Part shown: in pieces, positions 55,464 through 62,873 of the stretch
Numbering within the stretch: position 1 is the first letter of the stretch
How the letters are laid out: every line of letters starts with the position of its first letter
Origin: an uncultured Verrucomicrobia subdivision 3 bacterium
GTDB taxonomy: Bacteria; Verrucomicrobiota; Verrucomicrobiia; Limisphaerales; UBA11358
Length of the DNA stretch: 64,000 nt
Direction: 5' to 3'
Assembly (NCBI GenBank): GCA_903922735.1
Contig: CAIXUZ010000023.1
Coordinates: 1 to 64,000 of the forward strand
Translations under genes and position numbers: made by a program
The notes under the pieces: model-generated
Database searches by the model: none
What the model saw: only the letters and a program-made list of their open reading frames with translations
What the model was told of the DNA's origin: nothing

Positions 55464-56550
55464 GACAGCACTCCTTTCCCGATTCCAGCTCCGCGACCGC
55501 CGGCCGTTCCCGCCGCCCGCCCGGGCCGCTGCCGATGTTCCGGCCGATGCTATGGATGCGGAGCCCTAGGCAGCCGTTGCAGGCATCCCCGGTTTCCGTG
55601 ATGCACGCCTTGTTCGGATAAATCTCGTAAAGCCGGCGGTATTTCAGCGGCGTGAGGTTCGGCATGAAAACATTCGCGCCCCGCTGCAGGCCCAGTTCGC
55701 GTCCGTTTTTTTTATTGATGGTGGCCAGCGCCGTCGTCGCCGGAATGTTCGCATCCGGCCGCACCAGCCGCGTCAAGGCGATGGCCTTATAGACCATCAA
55801 CTCGTGGTTCGGAACCTGTTCACCGTTCACCGACGGGAAGAATTGCATCCCGCTGCCCAGCGGCGTGGCCGGGTGCGGAATGAACGGACCGATGCCGATC
55901 ATGTCCAGATCCATTTCGCGGAACAGCGCGATGTCCTTCGCCACGCTGGCGTAAGTCTGGCCGGGAATGCCGACCATGATGCCGCTGCCGACTTCATAAC
56001 CCAAATCGCGCAGCCGCCGCAAAATGGCGATCCGGTCGCACTTGCGGTTTCCGGTCGGCGGATGAATCTCGTCGAACAAATTCCGATCCGAGGTTTCAAA
56101 CCGGAGCAGGTAACGGTCGGCCCCGGCGGCGCGCCAGGCCGCCAATTCCTTGTCCAGCCGCTCGCCTAGGCTCAGCGTCACGGCCAGCGGGGTTTCGCTT
56201 TTGATCCGCCGGACCACTTCCGCCAGCCAGCGGGCCGTAATGCCGTAATCCTCACCCGCCTGCAACACCACCGTGCCATAGCCGAACTTCATCGCCTGTT
56301 GCGCGGCCTCCAGGATTTCATCCGCCTCCATCCGGTAACGCGTCAGGTTTGAATTTCCGATCCGCAGTCCGCAATAGGCGCATTGCCGCGAACAGAAATT
56401 GGAAATCTCCACCAGGCCGCGCAGATGCACCGCATCGCCAACCTGGGCGCGGCGGGTCTCGTCGGCGCGGCGCCACAACTCCTGTAGTCGGTCCGGATTC
56501 GCTTCGCGAAGCCAGCCGAGAATTTGCGCTTGGTCCATCTTTATGCTCAT
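55456..56550 (-). CDS. hydE: [FeFe]-hydrogenase maturase HydE (radical SAM)
   Basis: A 364-residue radical SAM enzyme taking part in H-cluster assembly (processing of the iron-cysteine complex made by HydG). The radical SAM motif is C53-x3-C57-x2-C60 (FCSRQCAYCGLR), with QAGEDYG and RFETSDRNLFDEIHPP following as HydE-type segments. ATG 56550 (MSIKMDQAQIL) overlaps the hydF stop as ATGA; the frame extends upstream only as antisense sequence. The C-terminal tail (about residues 335-364) is longer than usual. Confidence 0.93.
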   Translation of the reverse strand: MSIKMDQAQILGWLREANPDRLQELWRRADETRRAQVGDAVHLRGLVEISNFCSRQCAYCGLRIGNSNLTRYRMEADEILEAAQQAMKFGYGTVVLQAGEDYGITARWLAEVVRRIKSETPLAVTLSLGERLDKELAAWRAAGADRYLLRFETSDRNLFDEIHPPTGNRKCDRIAILRRLRDLGYEVGSGIMVGIPGQTYASVAKDIALFREMDLDMIGIGPFIPHPATPLGSGMQFFPSVNGEQVPNHELMVYKAIALTRLVRPDANIPATTALATINKKNGRELGLQRGANVFMPNLTPLKYRRLYEIYPNKACITETGDACNGCLGLRIHSIGRNIGSGPGGRRERPAVAELESGKECCHA

Positions 56551-57986
56551 GCGGGCAAGGCCTCCTTTGGGGCCGGGCCGATCGCACGGTCGGCCGGCCT
56601 GCGCGGCCCGGCGTCCCGGGCCGTCATTTTTTCCGCATTTCGATAATACTCCAGCGCCGCCGGAAACGGCTGCAGCGCGCGCTCGAAAATTCCCAGGCTG
56701 TAGGCGATGGTCAGGCCGTAGTTCGTGATCGGCACGCCGGCCTGCTGGCAGCGCAGGATGCGGCTCAACATTTCGCGGCGGTTCCACATGCAGGCGCCGC
56801 AGTGGATCACCAGCTTGTAATCGGCCAGGTCGGCGGGAAAATCGCGGCCCTGCGCATGCTCAAACTGGATTTTCGCGCCGGTGTATTGCGTCAGCCAGCG
56901 CGGAATCTTCACGCGCCCGATGTCCTCCCCGATCGGATGATGCGAGCACGCCTCGGCTATCAGCACGCGGTCGCCGCCGCGCAGGTGTTCAATGGCGAGC
57001 GCGCCCCGCACTTGCGCCAGCAGATCGCCTTTGAAGCGGGACATGAGAATCGAAAAGCTCGTCATCGGCACCTCGCGCGGCGTATCGGCGGCGACTTTCA
57101 AAAACGCCTGCGAATCGGTGACGACCAGTTTCGGCGGCACTTTCAGTCGGTCCAGCGCGCGGCGCAACTCGCGTTCCTTTACGACCAGGCAGCACGCGTC
57201 GCTGTCCAGCAGATCGCGGATGGACTGCACCTGCGGCAGAATCAGCCGGCCTTTCGGCGCTTCCTTGTCAATCGGCACCACCAGCACGGCCATTTCGCCG
57301 GGGCCGACCAGATCGCCGAGAATCGCCGGACTGTCTATGAAATCCGGCGGCGCCGCGGCAAGCAGCGCGGCGCGCAATTCCGGAATCCCCATACCAGTCA
57401 GTGCTGAGGTGTTGACGATACGGACGGAAGCAGCTTCGCATTTCCTCTCAGCACGGCCATCTCCCGTGGGGAGAGGGAGAATCGTTTGCGGTCCCACCGG
57501 AAAACCAGCGACTGGATTTACCAATGTATCTGGCGAATTGTCCGGAACGTGGATGGCTGTTCCCTCTCCCCGGGGGAGAGGGTTAGGGTGAGGGGAAACG
57601 CGACAATCAGATTTGTTGAACACCACGACCGTCGGTGTTTTACGCGCCGTCAGCCCGGCCAGAATATCCTCCTCGTAATTTCCCCAGGCCCCGGCTTCAG
57701 TGACGAGCACGGCCAGATCGGTTCGCTCCAAAACCTGCCGCGTCTTTTGCACCCGCAGCGCGCCAAGTTCCCCGGTGTCGTCAATGCCGGCGGTGTCAAT
57801 GAACAGCACCGGTCCGAGCGGCAGCAGTTCCATCGGCTTCTCAACCGGATCGGTGGTCGTGCCCGCGACGGGCGAGACGATGGCAACCTGCTGGCGCGTC
57901 AGCACGTTGAGCAGCGACGATTTGCCGACGTTGCGTCGTCCCAACAGCGCGATGTGCAGCCGCAGGCCTTTGGGCGCGGTGGTCAT
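56547..57986 (-). CDS. hydF: [FeFe]-hydrogenase maturase HydF (GTPase/scaffold)
   Basis: A 479-residue scaffold that assembles the diiron subcluster. GTPase motifs: G1 GRRNVGKSS (16-24), G3 DTAG and G4 NKSD (124-127); the [4Fe-4S] motif CxH...HCxxC is visible as EACSHHP and IHCGACMW. Between G4 and the G5-like SAL (194) lie ~66 residues, about 35-40 more than usual, including SPHPNPLPRGEG; DNA here is a palindromic repeat read in frame (57460-57582). The protein is also longer at its C-terminus. ATG 57986 overlaps the aspA stop (ATGA). Function is likely retained because the frame is intact. Confidence 0.9.
   Translation of the reverse strand: MTTAPKGLRLHIALLGRRNVGKSSLLNVLTRQQVAIVSPVAGTTTDPVEKPMELLPLGPVLFIDTAGIDDTGELGALRVQKTRQVLERTDLAVLVTEAGAWGNYEEDILAGLTARKTPTVVVFNKSDCRVSPHPNPLPRGEGTAIHVPDNSPDTLVNPVAGFPVGPQTILPLPTGDGRAERKCEAASVRIVNTSALTGMGIPELRAALLAAAPPDFIDSPAILGDLVGPGEMAVLVVPIDKEAPKGRLILPQVQSIRDLLDSDACCLVVKERELRRALDRLKVPPKLVVTDSQAFLKVAADTPREVPMTSFSILMSRFKGDLLAQVRGALAIEHLRGGDRVLIAEACSHHPIGEDIGRVKIPRWLTQYTGAKIQFEHAQGRDFPADLADYKLVIHCGACMWNRREMLSRILRCQQAGVPITNYGLTIAYSLGIFERALQPFPAALEYYRNAEKMTARDAGPRRPADRAIGPAPKEALPA
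57460..57582. repeat. Palindromic repeat pair inserted inside hydF
   Basis: Two hairpins, 57460-57474 (TCTCCC-GTG-GGGAGA) and 57562-57582 (a near-perfect CCCTCTCCCC/GGGGAGAGGG palindrome), flank about 85 bases. The right hairpin and the adjoining GGTTAGGGTGAGGGG form the GC-rich repeat that in many bacterial genomes is translated as PHPNPLPRGEG. The whole piece sits in frame within hydF. Confidence 0.7.
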
Positions 57987-59401
57987 GGCCAATTCCTTTC
58001 CGGCGTGCCCAGCCGGCAAACCGCTTCCGGGCTGATCAAAACATCAAACTCGCCGCCGGTCAGCCAGCCCTGCGCGATGACGGTTTCGCGGATGGTCTGG
58101 CGGTTTGCACCGGCAAGCCTGGCGGCTTCACCGGCGCGTTCGTAACCCAGCACGGGCAACAAAGCCGTGGTCGCGGCGGTGGAATTTTCCACCTGCTTCC
58201 GGCAACGCGCTGCGTCCGCCTCCATCCCTTCGACACAGTGGCGGCGCAAAACCTCATCCGCCCGTGCCAGCAAATCCAGGCTTTCCAGGAGGCAATCCGC
58301 GACCAGCGGCAGAAATGGATTCAGCTCCAGACTGCCCGCCGCGCAGGCCATCGTGATCGTCGCGTCGTGCCCGACCACGCGCATCGCGGCCTGGCTCACG
58401 GCTTCGGGAATCACCGGATTCACTTTGCCGGGCATGATCGAGGAACCGGCCTGCCGCGCGGGCAAACGGATTTCGCCGAACCCGGCTTCCGGCCCCGATG
58501 AAAGCAGGCGCAAGTCCCCGCATATTTTCAGCAGCGACACGGCGTGCGCTTTTAAAATGCCGGACACTTCGACAAACACGTCGGCGTTCTGCGTGGCATC
58601 CACCAGATTTTCCGCGCGGGCAAAACCGATGCCGGTGATATCCCGAAGCTGGTCCACGACCTGGAAAATATATTGGCGCGGGGCGGCCAGGCCGGTGCCG
58701 ATGGCGGTGCCGCCAAGATTCACGACCCGCAGCCGCTCCTCGCATTTGTAAATGCGCCAGCGGTCGCGGTTGATGGCTTCGGCATACGCGCTCATCTCGC
58801 GGCCCAGCGTCGTCAGCACGGCATCCTGGAATTGCGTGCGACCGACTTTGACAATGTCCGCAAAATTCTTTTCCGCCGCCTGAAACGATTCCTGGAGCGC
58901 TACCAGCTTTTGCTCCAACGCGTGCAGCAAACGGATCGCCGCCAGCCGCAGCGCCGTCGGATAAGTGTCGTTCGTGGACTGATGCAGATTGAGATCATCC
59001 AGCGGCGAGACGCGATCATAGCTGCCGGGAGGCAGTTCAAGGATTTCGAGTGCGCGGTTCGCCAGCACCTCGTTGACGTTCATGTTCGTGCTGGTGCCCG
59101 CACCGCCTTGCAACGCGTCCACGATGATGAAGCCGCCGAGGTCGCCATTGGCCAGTTCGCGGCAGGCACGATCTATGGCATCGGCTTTCGCCACATCGTC
59201 CGCCCACGCGCCGAGCAAGCGATTGGTGCGGGCGCAGGCTGATTTGACTTCGCCGTAAGCGCGGACGAGTGCGGGATGAACCGAACGCCGCGCGAGCGGA
59301 AAATTCTCCAGCGCCCGCTGCGTGTGGATGCCATGCAACGCCTCCGCCGGAACCGGCAGTTCGCCGAGTCCATCCCGTTCGATGCGAAAGGCGTGGTTCA
59401 T
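57983..59401 (-). CDS. aspA: Aspartate ammonia-lyase in the hydrogenase operon
   Basis: A 472-residue member of the fumarase/aspartase superfamily. The catalytic SS-loop GSSIMPGKVNP, GGAGTSTNMNVNEVLANRAL and LNLHQSTNDTYPTALRLA strongly indicate aspartase rather than fumarase. It sits between hydG and hydF, an arrangement seen in some other [FeFe]-hydrogenase operons; the biochemical reason is unknown, though supply of ammonium or an amine for the H-cluster bridge has been considered. ATG 59401 lies seven bases after the hydG stop. Enzyme identity is firm, the role in hydrogenase maturation is inferred. Confidence 0.88.
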   Translation of the reverse strand: MNHAFRIERDGLGELPVPAEALHGIHTQRALENFPLARRSVHPALVRAYGEVKSACARTNRLLGAWADDVAKADAIDRACRELANGDLGGFIIVDALQGGAGTSTNMNVNEVLANRALEILELPPGSYDRVSPLDDLNLHQSTNDTYPTALRLAAIRLLHALEQKLVALQESFQAAEKNFADIVKVGRTQFQDAVLTTLGREMSAYAEAINRDRWRIYKCEERLRVVNLGGTAIGTGLAAPRQYIFQVVDQLRDITGIGFARAENLVDATQNADVFVEVSGILKAHAVSLLKICGDLRLLSSGPEAGFGEIRLPARQAGSSIMPGKVNPVIPEAVSQAAMRVVGHDATITMACAAGSLELNPFLPLVADCLLESLDLLARADEVLRRHCVEGMEADAARCRKQVENSTAATTALLPVLGYERAGEAARLAGANRQTIRETVIAQGWLTGGEFDVLISPEAVCRLGTPERNWP

Positions 59402-59408
59402 GGCCGGA

Positions 59409-60818
59409 TCAGACGAACACGTCGCGCTCGTTTTTGCGCACGCGGCCGACGAGCTCATTCGCGGTCGCTCCGATTTGGCCGGGCATCGTGGCGAGCTCCC
59501 GGTTGACCAGCTTCTCCCCGGCGATTTTCGTGTCCGGCGAGGCGTAGCCCATCAGGTATTCCATGCAGCTCGACAGCGCATTCGGACTGCAATGCTCCTT
59601 GATCAAGCCGGGCTTGGCCAGGTCCATGAAATCCGCGCCGGTGCGGCCGAGGCGATAGCACGCGGTGCAAAACGACGGCGTGTAGCCCAGCGAGGCGACG
59701 TCGCGCACGACTTCATCGAGCGAACGGTGATCACCGAGCTGAAACTGTTCCGCGTCGTGGCCGTCGCCGAGCTCCGCGTAGCCGCCCGGATTGCAGCGGC
59801 TGCCGGCGGAAATCTGCGACACCCCCAGCTGGAACGTCGCCCGGCGGGTGTCGGCGTTTTCGCGCGTGGACATGATGAGGCCGGTGTACGGCACGGCGAG
59901 GCGCAGGATGGCGACGATTTTTTTGAAGTCCGCATCGGACACCGCGTGCGGCGGACGTTCCGCCAGCGTCGAACCGACGGCCGGCTCAATGCGCGGCACG
60001 CTGATGGTGTGCGGCCCGACGCCGAATTTTTCTTCGAGGTGCCGGATGTGCTGCTGCAGCGCGAGCATTTCAAACTTCCAGTCGTAAAGCCCGAACAGCA
60101 CGCCGATGCCCACGTCGTCGATGCCGGCTTCCATCGCCCGGTCCATCACCGTCACTCGCCAGTCGAAGTTTTTCTTCGCGCCGGCGGTGTGGATTTTCGC
60201 GTAGGTTTCGCGGTGATACGTCTCCTGAAACAATTGATAGGTCCCGATGCCGGCTTCCTTGAGCTGCTTGAACTGCTCCACCGTCAGCGGCGCGATGTTC
60301 ACGTTCACGCGGCGGATTTCGCCGCGCCCGCTCTTGGTCTGGTAGATCGTGTCAATCGCCTTCAGGACGTAATTGAACCCTTCCTCCGGATATTCCTCCC
60401 CGGAGACGAGCAGCAGCCGTTTATGGCCCTGGTCAATGAGGATTTTCACCTCGGCGGCAATCTCCTCCTGCGTGAGCGTGCGGCGTTTCAGTTCCGTGTT
60501 GCCGGCGCGGAAAGCGCAATAGCTGCATTCATTTTTGCATAGATTCGCTATGTAAAGCGGCGCAAACAACACGAGCCGGTTGCCGTAGATTTCGTCCTTA
60601 ACGAATCGCGCGGCCGCGAACATTTCTTCCAGCAGCGCCGGGTCCTGGATTTCCATCAGCACGGCAACGTCTTCCGCATCCAGGCCCTCCATCTGGCGCG
60701 CCTTGGCGAGCACTTCCCGCACACGGCCGGCATCAGAGCGCCGCGCCACGGAAAGCAAGGCGTTGATTTCGGCCTCGTTGATGATCGTGGTTCGCGGTTT
60801 GGGTAGTGTGGCGTTCAT
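59409..60818 (-). CDS. hydG: [FeFe]-hydrogenase maturase HydG (radical SAM tyrosine lyase)
   Basis: A 469-residue radical SAM enzyme that cleaves tyrosine to supply CO and CN- for the H-cluster. The radical SAM motif is C94-x3-C98-x2-C101 (LCKNECSYCAFR), and the C-terminal second cluster motif is CTACYRLGRTGADFMDL (CxxC). HydG-specific GEEYPEEGFNYVLKAI and QETYHRETYAKIH are present. ATG 60818 overlaps the hydA stop (ATGA). ThiH is excluded by the C-terminal domain and context. Confidence 0.95.
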   Translation of the reverse strand: MNATLPKPRTTIINEAEINALLSVARRSDAGRVREVLAKARQMEGLDAEDVAVLMEIQDPALLEEMFAAARFVKDEIYGNRLVLFAPLYIANLCKNECSYCAFRAGNTELKRRTLTQEEIAAEVKILIDQGHKRLLLVSGEEYPEEGFNYVLKAIDTIYQTKSGRGEIRRVNVNIAPLTVEQFKQLKEAGIGTYQLFQETYHRETYAKIHTAGAKKNFDWRVTVMDRAMEAGIDDVGIGVLFGLYDWKFEMLALQQHIRHLEEKFGVGPHTISVPRIEPAVGSTLAERPPHAVSDADFKKIVAILRLAVPYTGLIMSTRENADTRRATFQLGVSQISAGSRCNPGGYAELGDGHDAEQFQLGDHRSLDEVVRDVASLGYTPSFCTACYRLGRTGADFMDLAKPGLIKEHCSPNALSSCMEYLMGYASPDTKIAGEKLVNRELATMPGQIGATANELVGRVRKNERDVFV

Positions 60819-62842
60819 AGATTTTTTTCTTTTATTTTTTGCAGGATTTCCACCTTGGCGGCGTGCGCGGTGCACCATTGGATTTTGTTGCCGTCCACGC
60901 TCACGGTCGGGCCGTGGTCGCATTTTTCAAAACAGAACGAGGCGTTGACGGAAACCTTGTCCTGCAGCTCCTCCTTGTCCACCTGGTCCAGCAGCTCGTG
61001 CAGAATATGCTGCGAACCTTTCACAAAACAATTCGTGCCGGTGCAGACGTTGACCGCCACCCGTTCCGCCGCCGGGCCGTCGCCCAGCTCGATGGTTTCG
61101 CCGGCGATGCGGCGGCGGTTGTGATAATGCGTGTGCAGCAGGCGGTGCGCGTTCTTGCCGCCGATTTCGCCGAGATGCCGCTGATAACATTCCGTGACAA
61201 AATGGTTTTCTTGCGATTTGTGCAGTTCCATGTTTTTGTCCACGTCGTAAAGTCCGCGGGTGCGCAGCTTGCGGATGTCCGGATCGCGCGACACCGGCTG
61301 GCCCGCGCCGCCGATGCAGCCGCCGGGACAGGCCATCACCTCGATGAGGTCGAGGTCGCACTTGCCGCGCCGCGCTTTTTCGGCGAGCGTCCGCGCATTT
61401 TTCAAGCCGTGGACGATGCCCAGCCTTAGCGTGATGTCGCCCACCGGCACCTCGACGATGCGCAATCCGTCCTCGCCGCGAACCGCATGGATGTCGGGAT
61501 TCAGCAGTTTCTTGCCGGTGACTTTTTCCGACGCGTAGCGCAAAACAGCTTCGCTGACGCCGCCGGAATTGCCGAAAATCACGCCCGCGCCGGTCTTGAA
61601 ACCCATGGGCATGTCGAATGATTCTGGCTGCAATTTGGTGAAGCGCAAACCCGCCTCCTCGATCATCCGCGCCAGCTCCTGCGTCGCAAGCACATGATCC
61701 ACTTCCGCGATGCCGTCGTGGGCGAATTCCGGCCGCTTGGCTTCGAATTTCTTCGCCGTGCAGGGCATGATGGAAACCATCACGAGATTTTTCTTCTCCA
61801 CGCCCAGTTCCGCCGGCAACAATTCTTTCACCAGCGCGCCCAGCATCTGCTGGGGCGATTTGCAGGTGGACAAATTTGGCAGGAGTTCGGGAAAATATTG
61901 TTCCGCGAACTTCACCCACCCGGGGCAGCAGCTGGTGAACAGCGGCAGTTTTCCGCCCTTGGTTTTGCGGCCCAGAAACTCATTCGCCTCCTCGATCACC
62001 GTCAAGTCGGCGCTGAACGCGGTGTCATAAACCTGCTTGAATCCGAGCCGTTTCAACGCCGCGACCATCTGGCCGCGCGTGGATTCGCCGGGCGGCAGGC
62101 CGAACAGTTCACCGATGGCAATGCGCACCGCGGGGGCGATTTGCGCCACGACCGTTTTCGTCGGATCGCCGAGCGCTTTCCAGACTTCGTCGATTTCCTG
62201 TTTCGGCGTGAGCGCGCCGGTCGGGCACACGGCGGCGCACTGGCCGCAGTTGATGCATTCGCCTTCGCCCAGATCCTTGCCAAACGCCGGCAGCACCGCC
62301 GCGTCGTGGCCGCGATACGCGAAATCAATCGCCCCGATGCCCTGGATCTCCGAGCAGAACCGCACGCAGTCGCCGCACAGTACGCACTTGTTCGGATCGC
62401 GCACGAGCGAGAGCGACGAGCGGTCCACCGGCATCGGCTTGTGCACCGGCTGGAAGCGGACTTTCTGAATCCCGAGCTTGCGCGCCACATCCTGCAGCTG
62501 GCACGCGGCGCTCTTGCCGCAGGTGGTGCATTCACGCTCATGGTTGGCGAGCAGCAGTTCCACGGATATTTTGCGGATTTCGCGGATTTCCTCGGTCTGC
62601 GTCCGGACTTTCAGGCCGGGTTCGGGCGGCGTCGAACACGCGCCCTGGATGCCGCGCCCGGCGATGTCCACCAGGCACAACCGGCACGCGCCATAGACGC
62701 TCAAGCCGGAATGATAGCAAAACGTCGGCAGGTCAATGTCGGCCTTGCGGATCAGTTCGAGCAGGTTGCGCTCGCCGTTGATCGGCACCTCGATGCCGTC
62801 AATGTTCAAAGTTTTAACTGCGGTGGCGGTGGAGGCACTCAT
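60815..62842 (-). CDS. hydA: [FeFe]-hydrogenase catalytic subunit HydA, with NuoE-like C-terminal domain
   Basis: A 675-residue hydrogenase. N-terminal plant-type [2Fe-2S] domain (FCYHSGLSVYGACRLC), the NuoG-like His/Cys cluster (HERECTTCGKSAACQL), two [4Fe-4S] sites (CVLCGDCVRFC; CINCGQCAAVC), then the H-cluster domain with TSCCPGW (C305/C306), MPCTAKKFE (C361) and MACPGGCIGG (C505/C509); the proton-relay cysteine is present. The last ~85 residues form a thioredoxin-like [2Fe-2S] domain (CTGTNC...CFEKCDHGP), as in group A3 bifurcating HydA. Together with the NuoF-like neighbour it likely couples NADH and ferredoxin oxidation to H2 evolution. Confidence 0.94.
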   Translation of the reverse strand: MSASTATAVKTLNIDGIEVPINGERNLLELIRKADIDLPTFCYHSGLSVYGACRLCLVDIAGRGIQGACSTPPEPGLKVRTQTEEIREIRKISVELLLANHERECTTCGKSAACQLQDVARKLGIQKVRFQPVHKPMPVDRSSLSLVRDPNKCVLCGDCVRFCSEIQGIGAIDFAYRGHDAAVLPAFGKDLGEGECINCGQCAAVCPTGALTPKQEIDEVWKALGDPTKTVVAQIAPAVRIAIGELFGLPPGESTRGQMVAALKRLGFKQVYDTAFSADLTVIEEANEFLGRKTKGGKLPLFTSCCPGWVKFAEQYFPELLPNLSTCKSPQQMLGALVKELLPAELGVEKKNLVMVSIMPCTAKKFEAKRPEFAHDGIAEVDHVLATQELARMIEEAGLRFTKLQPESFDMPMGFKTGAGVIFGNSGGVSEAVLRYASEKVTGKKLLNPDIHAVRGEDGLRIVEVPVGDITLRLGIVHGLKNARTLAEKARRGKCDLDLIEVMACPGGCIGGAGQPVSRDPDIRKLRTRGLYDVDKNMELHKSQENHFVTECYQRHLGEIGGKNAHRLLHTHYHNRRRIAGETIELGDGPAAERVAVNVCTGTNCFVKGSQHILHELLDQVDKEELQDKVSVNASFCFEKCDHGPTVSVDGNKIQWCTAHAAKVEILQKIKEKNL

Positions 62843-62873
62843 GATTTTTCAGTTCGGAATTGGGGTTCAGTTT

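Noticed and set aside
57983-59401. Class II fumarase instead of aspartase
   Set aside because: The closely related family was considered, but the active-site segments and the hydrogenase-operon context fit aspartase better.
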